Of a stretch of 64,000 nucleotides of DNA, positions 24,613 to 35,627 are shown one piece after another. Location of the stretch: NCBI GenBank assembly GCA_011503125.2, contig WWBZ02000033.1, positions 1,426,001-1,490,000 on the forward strand, in the 5' to 3' direction. How positions within the stretch are numbered: the stretch's first letter is position 1; each line of letters opens with the position of its first letter. Under the pieces are notes generated by a model, which was not told the DNA's origin, did no database searches, and saw only the letters and a list, made by a program, of their open reading frames with translations. This stretch comes from Botryosphaeria dothidea (lineage: Eukaryota > Ascomycota > Dothideomycetes > Botryosphaeriales > Botryosphaeriaceae). A program made the position numbers and the translations under genes.

Positions 24613-26139
24613 CACCCCTTTCGTGCCTTGCCTAATAGGGAAGTGTACGATAAAGAATCAAGGAATAACAACGGTGTTGAACCTTTAAACTTGCAGAGGG
24701 TGTTGAATCCCGAAAGTATAGAAAAAAAAATAACGTATGAAGAAGCAAGGAGAAGAGGCAAATAACAAGGCGTGCTAGTCCTCAAACAGTACTAAGCCAA
24801 CGCTCTTAATAAACTGGTTATGCTTTTGCCTAGGTAACGCTTTAGTAAGGCCGTCTGCGATCATGACTGCTGTAGGCGTCCAGCGTAAGTGAATATTTCC
24901 TGCTTAAGCCTCTTAACGTAGCTAGTGGTAATAAATATCAATATAACGAAGCCGGGTGTTAAGCTTTTCCACATTCTCCTGCATTAAGCGCAAGGTTTAC
25001 GTATTATTATACTATACGTCAATCCGATAGCCCGGATCGAACTAAATACTACGGAAGAAACGTTTCCACCAGAAGTATTGCTTTACTGCTTCTAATAGAG
25101 CTAGAAGCTCAGCTTCGGTAGTCGAGGTAGTAACTATTAGCTATTTTATTACCTTCCGATTAACGGATACGCCGTATAGCATAATTATTAAGCCTTAGTA
25201 GCTCCTTCGAGTATTATGGTCGTTTCCGTACGTAGCGTTACTACTAATTATAAAGATATTCTTCTCATCCTCAAGGAAGCCCTAATAGTATAAGGCAAGT
25301 TTCCGGGTTCCAGCCAAGTAACCGAGGAGCCTTTGTGCGAGTTCTAGATAGCGAGGAGAGGGATTAGTAAGGTAAGATGAGAGTGCTGAACATGCATATA
25401 CGATATCTATACGCGTGCTCATAGTAGCGAATTGGATTAAGCCGATCTTGCTCTAAAATATGTAGATGTCTTGTAGGCTTGCATATAGTCCTTAATTTAC
25501 TTCGAGTACTTCATCTAATAGGAGAGGTGTTACTAGGAAATAGGTTTCCCTAACGTTGTATCGAGCAACTAAGCCGGTAATATACGACTCTTATAAGAGC
25601 CATAGTAGGCGTTGCTGCCGATCCCTAATAATACGTAGGGCAAGAAACCATTAAGCTTCTCTAAGTAGTCGTATTTTATATCGTTTAAAGAGATCTTCTT
25701 AAAATGCGTTGGCGTATTTCTTATATTACTTATAATAAGCTATGATAATATCGTCTACAAAGAAAAATACGAATAGGTAATTGTTGCAGTTCCCTCGGGA
25801 ACTTGCTGAATGCGCAGCATATCCTTGCGTGCCTAGGGAGAGAAAACGAAGATGTAGAAGACTCTGATATCTGAAGGTAGTAACTATGGTGGCTTAAATA
25901 CATAACTGTTGGGTACAAATTAGGTAGAGTTAAGGTAGTGATTGGGCAGATATTGGGTAGTGTTTTTAAGCACGGAGCAGGTTGGGTAGTAGGTAGGTGC
26001 CTAAATTGCCACCGTATGCCTAAGTGATGCCTAAACCGTTACAGTAATCGTTAGCATAAAGGCACGGAGCGTCTAGTATAGGTTCTAGTCCAAGCTCCTT
26101 AAGTAACTAATAGAAGTACTTTTACTAAAGAGATAGTAA
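24613..26139 (-). mobile_element. Copia-2, 3' part: reverse transcriptase and RNase H remnant
   Basis: Reading on the minus strand, the Pol C-terminus MIADGLTKALPRQKHNQF lies at about 24790-24864. RNase H sequence STTEAELLALLEAVKQ lies near 25.08-25.13 kb, and the reverse transcriptase active site is readable as FVDDIII near 25.74-25.76 kb. Stops and frame changes are frequent and the bases show RIP, more strongly toward the right. The element is broken at 26139 by Gypsy-A1 and resumes at 31920 after the duplicated AGTAA. Confidence 0.75.
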
Positions 26140-26512
26140 TGTTATAAACGTGGCTTACTTAGACCCCTTACCTCTCGTTTACCTTCGTTGATTTAAAATT
26201 TAGATCTAGACTCACCTGCTTACAAATCAGGAAGCTAGTATTTTAGTTCGTTCTTTATATATATAAAGCTCGTCCCTCTGCTTTGTAGTTAGCTCTTTAG
26301 TCTAGTAATAAGTATTCCTCGCGTACAACTTGGTACGCCTTGAATTGGACCTTGCTTGCCTCCCTCGTCCCTCGTCCCTCGTCCCTCGTCTCTCGCACCT
26401 CGTACCCTCGCCCCTTTGAACTACACCCTTATACTTCGGCATTGCTTTACCCCTACTGCCTTTACCGGCTTCGTTACCTCGTCTCTCCGCCCTCCAAGGT
26501 CCGTTTATTACA
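26140..26512 (+). repeat. Gypsy-A1 5' LTR (373 bp)
   Basis: Begins TGTTATAAACG and ends TTTATTACA, with TG/CA ends. It carries a TTTATATATATAAAG promoter-like element and a short array of 7-bp CCCTCGT units. It differs from the 3' LTR by transitions only, with the 3' copy being the mutated one. Confidence 0.92.
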
Positions 26513-26580
26513 TTTTGCTAGACTCCTCTCTAGTAGGCCTAAAGCTCTCGCCGAAGCCCTAGACTGTAATCTCCAAAATA

Positions 26581-27715
26581 GTTAATGGAACTATACCTCC
26601 TAATCCTTGGGATACGCTCTTCCAAGTCCTTGATCAAATCCCTGCTCCTGTCAACGCTCGTCCTACCTTCCCTAAAGATATCCCGGTTCCCCTACGCGTT
26701 ACCCTTAGCCAGGCATACGCTAGAGGAAGACAATCTTGCCTAAGATCCGATATCGATTCACCAGTTATCCCTAAGAATGCTACGAACGCCCAAGTTGCTT
26801 GCATCTTTTACTACTACGGTTTTGGCCAAGATAAAGCCTTCGCCCGACTCCAACTACTAGCCCCGAACCTCCCCGCCAATACACCAGCTACTACGTCCAC
26901 GGTATCTTCTTTAGAAACCCCTACCCCTCGTCCTCGTATCCCTAAGGTATCGGATCCAGAACCCTTTAAGGGTGAACGTACTCGATTTAGGAACTTCGCT
27001 ACGCAACTCCAGCTTAAATTCGCCTCGGACCTATCTACCTTTGCAACGGATACTGCTAGGATTACTTACGCTAGTTCATATCTTCGCGATGCTTCGTATA
27101 CCTGGTTTGCTCCCTACGTCTCTGCTTCCACTGGTTGGGTCAACTTCGACAACTATGAGTCCTTCTACCAAGCTCTTAAGGCCGCATTTGATGACCCTGA
27201 CTCCTACGCAACGGCTGAACGATCCCTCTTCGCACTTAAGCAAGACAAGTCCTGCTCGACTTACTACTCACGGTTTCTCTCGCTTATCACGACTCTTGGT
27301 TAGAAGGAAAACGCAGTGAAGATTTACTACTTCCGCCTTGGCCTTAAGGAGAACCTTAAGGATCTTCTTATTGGACGTTCTATACCACTAGAATTCGAAA
27401 AGTTCGCTGAGGCTTGCATTATACTGGATAACCAACTCTATGCTCGAACCGTTGAGAAAAAGACACCCTTAACTCGTACTTCCACCTCGATCCCTTCTTC
27501 TCTTGCACCAGCTACTCCTCCCGCGCCAACCTCGATCCCCTAAAGTAAACCTATGGAACTAGATGCCTCTGCTCGAAAAGCGTACCGAAGAGCCAATAAT
27601 CTCTGCGCTTACTGTGGTGATCCGAACCACTAGGTACGTGAGTGCCCTAAGGCAAAGGGTCTAAAGGGTTCAAAGGGTACAAACCTTAATTCGACCACAA
27701 CTGTACCCTCTCCGC
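26581..27715 (+). pseudogene. Gypsy-A1 gag, interrupted by RIP stop codons
   Basis: The frame is open for 240 codons from 26581 to a TAG at 27301 in the context TTLG-stop-KEN, where Trp is expected. There is no ATG near its beginning; AAAATAGTTAAT suggests that a start ATG became ATA. The content is retrotransposon Gag: DPEPFKGERTRFRNFATQ, then a YYSRFLSLI region. It resumes to a second stop at 27541. A CX2CX4HX4C zinc knuckle follows at 27604-27645 (CAYCGDPNH-stop-VREC), again with Trp changed to TAG. Confidence 0.8.
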
Positions 27716-28024
27716 CCACCTCGCTACTAGTAGCAAGTCCACTCGTCTCCTCTAAAACCTCGACTCCCACAACCCCTCCTACGGCTTTAGTCCTCTACGT
27801 GTTAAAAAACGTAGAAGGCTAGGTAGTACCCGGCACCTGCCTAGCCCCCCGCCACTTTCTACTTCAAATCAATTCTCTATTCTTGCTTCTTTATCTTCGA
27901 ACCTCGGAATACTCTCATTTCTACCCCCCGAACCTCGTACCTCGATACCACGCGCTATTAATCTCGGAAAACGCCCACTCCTTATTCTTAAGTCAGTAGT
28001 TAATAATACAATCGAAACCTCGTC

Positions 28025-31000
28025 TATGCTAGACTCTGGTGCTTCGTCCTTGTTCATAGATGATGCTTTTATTAAGGAACACTCGCTCCCTACTCGTCAA
28101 AAAATACAACCTGAATCCCTCGAGCTGGCTAATGGATCTATAGCTGGGTGGATTACCTATGAAGCCGACCTTCAACTCGATATTGATTAATACTAAGAAC
28201 TCCTTACCTTTTAGGTAACTAAGCTTAGTCAATATCCTCTTATTCTTAGAAAGCCTTGGCTAGAAAGGCACGATCCATAGATTCTCTGGTCAAGAAATAC
28301 TATTACCTTCGCTTCTCCTTTCTGCCAAGCAAATTGCTTACCTACTCGACAACCTACGATTACGCCTCCTAACCCGCCTTCGATCTCTTACGCTACGGTA
28401 TCCTACGCCGCCCTTACTCGTTATATCCAACGAGATAAGACTAGGATCTATGCCGTATTAATTAAGGAAATCCAAGAACACCTTAAAAGCCTTAAAAAAA
28501 CGGAATAATAAACCCCGGAATAAGAACTCGAAACCCTCCGCTCACGAATCCCGGCTCGATTTTACCACCTTCTTCCTTTCTTTACTAAGAAAGAGGCCGA
28601 TAAGCTTCCCCCACATCGATATATTAATTATAAGATTTCGCTAGAAGAGGGCAAGAAACCCCTATTCGGTCCTCTCTACTTAATGTCCGATTTAGAGCTT
28701 AAGGCTCTACGCGAATATCTTGATGAGAACCTTAAGAAAGGTTTTATTCGGCCCTTATCCTTATCCTCTGCGTCCCCTATTCTCTTTATTAAGAAACTAG
28801 GTGGCGGCCTTCGTTTTTATGTAGATTATCGCGAACTAAACGGTATTACGAAAAAGAACTGTTATCTACTCCCCTTAATCAACGAGACTCTCCGTTAACT
28901 TTAAGGCTCTCGTATTTTTACTCGACTCGATCTTCGCGGTGCTTATAACCTTATCCGGATCAAGAAAGGCTCCGAATATTTAACCGCCTTTAGGACTCGC
29001 TATGGCCTATACGAGTACCTTATTATGCCCTTTAGCCTTACGAATACGCCTGCTACCTGCTAATAATTCGTTAACGATACGCTACGTGAATATCTCGACC
29101 GCTAGTACGTCGTCTACCTAGATAATATCCTTATCTACTCGGAAATAGAAGAGGAGCACCACGAACACGTCTAATTAGTTCTCGAAAAACTTCGTAAAGC
29201 AGGCCTGTACGTAAAAGGCGAAAAATGCGACTTCTATACGACTTCGACCACGTTCCTTAGCTTCGTTATCTCCCTAGACGGTATCTCTATAGACCCGGCT
29301 AAGGTAGCCGCCGTAAGAGACTAGGAGACTCCTCGCTTAGTTAAAGATCTTCAATCGTTCCTTAGCTTTATAAACTTTTACCGAAGATTTATTAAAGGAT
29401 ACTCTCGAAAAGCTAGAGCCCTCTTTAGGCTTCTAGCTAAGAATATTCGTTTTACTTAGAGAAAAGAATAGGATAAGGTATTTACTTATCTTAAGGAAGC
29501 CTTCTACTCTTACCTAATTCTCTAATACTTCGATTCCTAACTCGAAACTATCCTTAAAACTAACTTATCCGACTTTATTATCTTCGTAATTTTATCCTAA
29601 TAGGTAACCTACGATAATAGTAGAAGAATCCTATATTCTATCGCCTACTACTCTCGGAAAATAACCTCCGTAGAGTAGAACTACGGTATCGGGAATAAGG
29701 AACTCTTAGCTATTATAGAAGCCCTAAAGGAATACCGTTCCCTCGTTATTAACCTCTCCTCGCCACTCCTCGTTCTTATAGATTACTCGAATTTAACTAG
29801 CTTTGCCTCTAAGTAAATCTTAAACCGTCGGCAAGCACGCTAGGTAATTAAACTCTTAGAACTCGACTTTAAGATCGTCTACCGCCTAGGAACTAAGAAT
29901 TAACGTACGGATACGTTAATAAGACGGTTAGGAGACCTCCCTGCTCGAGAGGGGCGCCTACCCTCTACTACGATTCTTACCTCTAAAAAATTCGAAATTT
30001 CGACCCTTATTTCTACTCGCTATTTAATCGCTAGGCTAGAACCGTCTCTAGCTAGTAAAATTCGCTTAGTACTCGATAAGGATACTCTTAGATAAGAGAT
30101 CCTTACCGTACTCGATATCTACGTACTTCGATATCCTAAGGTAGATTTAGGCGTATATTCTAAGAATAACGATAGTCTCTTACTAGTTAATAGACTTATC
30201 TATATTCCTAAAGATCTAAGCCTCCGCTAAAGAATTATTAGCTCTCGATACTCGTATCCGGCTACTAGATACCTAGGCTAAGTAGTAATATTTAAACTCG
30301 TTACTCGTAATTTCTAGTAGCTAGATCTACGCTAGATAGTAGCTCGTTTTATACGAAACTATAAGACCTGCTAAAGAATTAAACCCGCTCGATATACTTT
30401 CTATAAATATTTAAAACCCCTTAAAGTACTATAACGCCGCTAGTAATCCGTTTCTCTTAATTTAATTACGGAACTTCTAACGTCTAACTCGTTCGATACT
30501 ATACTAGTAGTCGTAGATCGACTAACTAAAATAGCTTACTTTATTCCTTACTAAATAACCCTCGATTTAATAGAGCTTACTAAGCTTTATCGAGACTACG
30601 TTTTTCGACTATATAGCTTACCCGACGACTTCGTATCTAACCGCGGCTTAATTTTTACCTCTAAATTTACTAGAGCTCTTAGTAGATCTCTATCTATTAA
30701 GACTAACTTTAGTATAGCTTTCTACCCGTAAACCGACGGCTAGATAGAGCGTATTAACGCTATTCTCGAATAATATCTTCGTATCTACGTTTCGTACTAA
30801 TAAGACGATTAGAACGACTTTCTCTCCCTTACGAAATTCGCTTATAATAATATAATCTTAACTACGACTAAGGTTATCCCTTTCTTCGTAAACTACGGCT
30901 TCTATTCTCGTTATAAGATTCTATAGAAAGACTCGATCTTAGCTCTCCTCGAATTCCTACGCCTCTTCTAAGAGAATCTCGAAAACCTCGAAAACTATCT

Positions 31001-31510
31001 TCGCTAAGAAATTCGATTCGTATAAGACGCCTACGTAGAATAGGCTAATAAAGACCGTATTTCGCCACCCGTCTTTAAGTCTAGTAACCTTATTTAGCTC
31101 CTAAGAAGATATATCTCGATAATAAGGCCTTCGGATAAACTTAACTTTAAACGCCTTAGCTTCTTTCCTATTCTAGAGAAGATCTCGACCTATACCTATC
31201 GCCTAGAACTACTAAGAACGATAAAAGTCTACCCTATATTCTACGTCTCTTTACTCGAACCCGTAGCCTCTAACCCCTTGCCTAATTAAGTCTAACCTCC
31301 GCTTCCGCCCGTTATCGTTAACGATAAAGAAGAGTACCGAGTAGAAGAGATTCTAGACGTTAAAGTAACCCGAAGATAACTAAAATACCTCGTAAAATAG
31401 ACTAGTTACTCGACACTAACCTAGGAACCTTACGATCTTATTAAAGATTTTAAAGCCCTTAATACGTTCTATAAACGTTACTCTTCGAAATCTCGACCCT
31501 TAGGCTAAAG
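28025..31510 (+). pseudogene. Gypsy-A1 pol (protease, RT, RNase H, integrase, chromodomain)
   Basis: The protease motif MLDSGASS begins at 28025. Reverse transcriptase starts near 28.68 kb with [20 protein letters not shown]; its active site at 29114-29137 reads YLDNILIY, with the second Asp changed to Asn. Tether and RNase H sequences follow to about 29.9 kb, then integrase. A chromodomain lies at about 31.33-31.47 kb (EYRVEEILDVKVTRR, then EPYDLI). Dozens of in-frame TAG/TAA codons, mostly at Trp and Gln positions, mark RIP damage. Confidence 0.8.
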
Positions 31511-31546
31511 ACTCGTAGAAACTTACCTCTAGGGAGGAGAGCCTAC

Positions 31547-31919
31547 TATTATAAACGTAGCTTACTTAGACCCCTTATCTCTCGTTTACCTTCGTTAATT
31601 TAAAATTTAGATCTAGACTTACTTACTTATAAATTAGGAAGCTAGTATTTTAGTTCGTTCTTTATATATATAAAGCTCGTTCCTCTACTTTATAGTTAGC
31701 TCTTTAGTCTAGTAATAAGTATTCCTCGTATATAACTTAGTACGCCTTAAATTAGATCTTACTTACCTCCCTCGTTCCTTATTTCTTATCTCTCGTCTCT
31801 CGCACCTCGTACCCTCGCCCCTTTAAACTATACCCTTATACTTCGGTATTACTTTACTTCTACTACCTTTACCGGCTTCGTTACCTCGTCTCTCCGCTCT
31901 CTAAGGTCCGTTTATTATA
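31547..31919 (+). repeat. Gypsy-A1 3' LTR (373 bp, heavily RIP-mutated)
   Basis: Same length as the 5' LTR. It begins TATTATAAACG and ends TTTATTATA, so both the TG and CA ends have become TA. The visible differences from the 5' copy are C-to-T or G-to-A. Confidence 0.92.
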
Positions 31920-33144
31920 AGTAATTTCTTAAGACTATATAGGGCTCTTAAAAGAAGGAGGATAAACCCGTATTTTACTTTTATTTCTTTAGGTAGCTTA
32001 TAGAAGACCTTTTTATAAAGTAGAATATAAGGGAATACGTTTACTATATTATACTAACGTATTTTAAGATCGAAAGCGTAGATAATTACGATTAAGGTTC
32101 GGAAAATCCGGGAGGCTAGGGTAGTAGTATATATATCCGTTACTAAGGTCTAAAGATTACCTCTTATATAAATACGTACTTTAACTTTAGTAAGCTAGCC
32201 GTATTTATTAAACTTATACTTTAGAACCTAGGTAAGAGAAATAATCTCTTTACTAAGTGCTTACGCCTCTATAATCGGTATAATCTTCTATACTTCTTTA
32301 TCCTAGACTTCCTCGAGTTTAATATTAATTACTTTAAGTAGATACTCGCGTAGTAGGTAACTAAAAATCTTCTTATAGAAGCGAGGTTTAGGTAGTAGTT
32401 TATCTCTATAGATTCTAGGGAGATCGTTCTATTACTTATTATCGTATACTTAGTTCTTTATATCTAATACGGCCGTAAAGGTACTAATAAACGCCTAGTA
32501 GCTAAATATATTATTTATAATTAATACCGCGTACGCTTACCTACGAGAACCTTACTCTTAGCGTACGTTTCGCGTACGTTTTCCCTCGATAATAAGGTTT
32601 AGATTAATATTAGCCGTAATATCTCGAGCCTTAGGTGCATAGTTTTCTCGTAAAGTACTAAAATTAGGCTTATTTTCGTATTAGACTAGTAATAGAGGTC
32701 TAAGATAGTATAATTAATCGTCTAATAACGGTTTCTACTTACCTCTTAAGCCTAAAGAGGCTAGTTATAGTAAGCTATCCTCTATTAGCGTAGGTAATAG
32801 TAGTTAAGTACTTTAATACTTATATAGCTTATTTAAGGCTTTAACTTAGTTAGAACGTTAGTTATTACTTTTATCGGATAAGACCTTTAATTTCTTATTA
32901 GTCTAGATAATATCTTTTTTATTTAACCTTATACGAGAAATAATCGAAATAGCTTAAAGTTCTTCTTACTAAGCTACTCGAAACTATTCTATATCTTTCT
33001 ATAATAACTTACTAGATTCGTTAAACGTAACGTCTTATACGCGTACGATCCGGTTACTTAATAGATACTAGATATAGTAAATATTAGTAGAGTCGTAACT
33101 AATAAGATAACCGATAAGAATACGTTTCTCTAATTTATAGCTAC
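31920..33144 (-). mobile_element. Copia-2, middle part: integrase region remnant
   Basis: Continuation of Copia-2 after the AGTAA duplication. On the minus strand the integrase C-terminal region reads KRILIGYLISYDSTNIYYI, followed by an RIVRV-DVTFNES segment near 33.0-33.1 kb, as in fungal Copia elements. It is heavily RIP-mutated with no open frame. It ends at 33144 (GCTAC), where Gypsy-A2 begins. Its Gag and integrase core are not seen in the window. Confidence 0.68.
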
Positions 33145-33516
33145 TATAATAAACGGACCTTAGGGGGCGAAGAGACGAGATAACGAAGCCGGTAAAGATA
33201 GTAGGGGTAAAGTAATACCGAAGTATAAGAGTATAGTTTAAAGGGCGAGGGTACGAGGTATAAGAGACGAGGGGCGAGGGACGAAGGACGAGAAAGGCGA
33301 GTAAGGTCTAATTTAAGGCGTACTAAGTTATACGCGAGAAATACTTATTACTAGACTAAAGAGCTAACTATAAAGTAAAGGGACGAGCTTTATATATATA
33401 AAGAACGAACTAAAATACTAGCTTCTTAATTTATAAGTAGGTAAGTTTAGATCTAGATTTTAAATTAACGAAGATAAACGAGAGGTAAGAGATCTAAGTA
33501 AGCTACGTTTATAATA
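33145..33516 (-). repeat. Gypsy-A2 3' LTR (372 bp)
   Basis: Reverse complement of the family A LTR: starts TATAATAAACGG and ends CGTTTATAATA on the plus strand. The other LTR of this copy is missing, because the element is truncated at 49422. Confidence 0.88.
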
Positions 33517-35310
33517 GTAGGCTCTCTTCTCTAGAGATAAGTTTCTACGAGTCTTTAGCCTAAGAGTCGAGGTTTTAAAGGGTAACGTTTATAGAACGTA
33601 TTAAGGGCTTTAAAGTCTTTAATAAGGTCGTAAGGTTCCTAGGTTAGTATCGAGTAACTAGTCTATTTTACGAGGTATTTTAGTTATCTTCGGGTTACTT
33701 TAACGTCTAAAATCTCTTCTATCTAGTACTCTTCTTCGCCGTTAACGATAACGAACGGGGGCGGAGGTTAGACTTAATTAGGCAAGAAGTTAGAGGCTAC
33801 GGGTTCGAGTAAAGAGACGTAGAATATAGAGTAGACTTTTATCGTTCTTAGTAGTTCTAGGCGATAGATATAGATCGAGATCTTCTCTAGAATAGAAAAG
33901 GGGCTAAGGCGTTTAAAGTTAAGTTTATCCGAAGGTCTTATTATCGAGATATACCTTCTTAGAAGCTAAATAAGGTTACTAGGCTTAAAGACGGATAGCG
34001 AAATACGATCTTTATTAGCCTATTCTACGTAGACGTCTTATATAAATCGAATTTCTTAGCGAAGGTAGTTTTCGAGGTTTTCGAGGTTCTCTTAGAAGAG
34101 GCGTAGAGGTTCGAGGGGGGCTAAGATCGAGTCTTTTTATAGAATCTTATAACGAGGGTAGAAGCCGTAGTTTATAAAGAAAGGTATAATCTTAGTCGTA
34201 GTTAAGATCGTATTATTATAAGCGAATTTAGTAAGGGAGAGAAAGTCGTTCTAATCGTCTTATTAATACGAAACGTAGATACGTAGGTATTATTCGAGAA
34301 TAGCGTTAATACGCTCTATCTAGCCGTCGGTTTATAGATAGAAAGCCGTACTAAAGTTAGTCTTAATAGATAGAGATCTACTAAGAGCTCTAGTAAATTT
34401 AGAGGTAAAAATCGAGCTACGGTTAGATACGAAGTCGTCGGGTAAGCTATATAGTTAAAAAACGTAGTCTCGATAAAGCTTAGTAAGCTCTATCGAATTA
34501 AGGGTTATTTAGTAAGAAATAAAGTAAGCTATTTTAGTTAGTTAATCTACGACTACTAGTATAGTATCGAACGAGTTAGACGTTAGAAGTTCCGTAATTA
34601 AATTAAGAGAAACGGATTACTAGCGGCGTTATAGTACTTTAAGGGGTTTTAAATATCTATAGGGGGTATATCGAGCGGGTTTAATTCTTTAGTAGGTCTT
34701 ATAGTTTCGTATAAAACGAGCTACTATCTAGCGTAGACCTAGCTACTAGAAATTACGAGTAACGAGTTTAAATATTACTACTTAGCCTAAGTATCTAGTA
34801 GCCGGATACGAGTATCGAGAGCTAATAATTCTTTAGCGGAGGCTTAGATCTTTAGAAATATAGATAAGTCTATTAACTAGTAAGAGACTATTATTATTCT
34901 TAGAATATACGCTTAAATCTATCTTAGAATATCGAAGTACGTAGATATCGAGTACGATAAGAATCTCTTATTTAAGAGTATCCTTATTAAGTACTAAGCG
35001 AATTTTACTAGCTAGAGACGGTTCTAGCCTAGCGATTAAATAGCGAGTAGAAATAAGGATTAAAATTTCGAATTTTTTAGAGGTAAGAATCGTAGTAGGG
35101 GGTAGACGCCTCTCTCGAGTAGGGAGGTCTTCTAATCGTCTTATTAACGTATCCGCGCGTTAATTCTTAGTTTCTAGGCGGTAGACGATCTTAAAGTCGA
35201 GTTCTAAGAGTTTAATTACCTAGCGTACTTGCCGACGGTTTAAGATTTACTTAGAGGCAAAGCTAGTTAAATTCGAGTAATCTATAAGAACGAGAAGTAG
35301 CGAGGAGAGG
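33145..35310 (-). mobile_element. Gypsy-A2, 3' part (integrase, chromodomain, 3' LTR)
   Basis: Reverse-strand copy of family A, inserted in Copia-2. It begins with a 372-bp LTR, then chromodomain, integrase and RNase H remnants that match A1 and A3 segment by segment. It is interrupted at 35310 by Gypsy-B; AGAGG is duplicated at 35306-35310 and 46818-46822. RIP is nearly complete. Confidence 0.88.
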
Positions 35311-35627
35311 TATAATAATGCGGAGGTAAATAAGTATAAGGGGCTTAAACTTATAAGATCTAATATAAGGGGCTAGGCTTAAGGGATAAGGAATAAGAAG
35401 AAAGGTAGAAAGATATAGTAAGTCTATAAAGAATAAGGTAGTCTAAGGAGGATATAAAGTTACTAGACTAAAGAACTAACTACGAGGTAGAGAAGGCGAG
35501 ATTTATATATATAAAGAACTAACTAAAATACTAGCTTCCTAATTTATAAGTAGGTAAGTCTAGACCTCGGTACTAAGTTAACGAAGCTAAAAGAAAAGTA
35601 AGGGGTCTATAGACTAGAATTCTAATA
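35311..35627 (-). repeat. Gypsy-B 3' LTR (317 bp)
   Basis: Starts TATAATAATGCGG and ends TTCTAATA on the plus strand; equal in length to the copy at 46501. The differences I compared are transitions. It shares only the TTTATATATATAAAGAAC core with the family A LTR. Confidence 0.9.

Larger units (their letters stand above)
26140..31919 (+). mobile_element. Gypsy-A1: complete but RIP-damaged chromovirus
   Basis: A 5780-bp LTR retrotransposon bounded by two 373-bp LTRs and flanked by the perfect 5-bp duplication AGTAA (26135-26139 and 31920-31924), inserted in Copia-2. Order inside: Gag with zinc knuckle, aspartic protease, reverse transcriptase, RNase H, integrase and a C-terminal chromodomain. 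RIP is strongly uneven: the 5' LTR and the first 1.5 to 2.5 kb keep many CA/TG dinucleotides and open frames, whereas beyond about 28.9 kb they are almost gone. No intact gene remains, so the element cannot move by itself. Confidence 0.92.
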
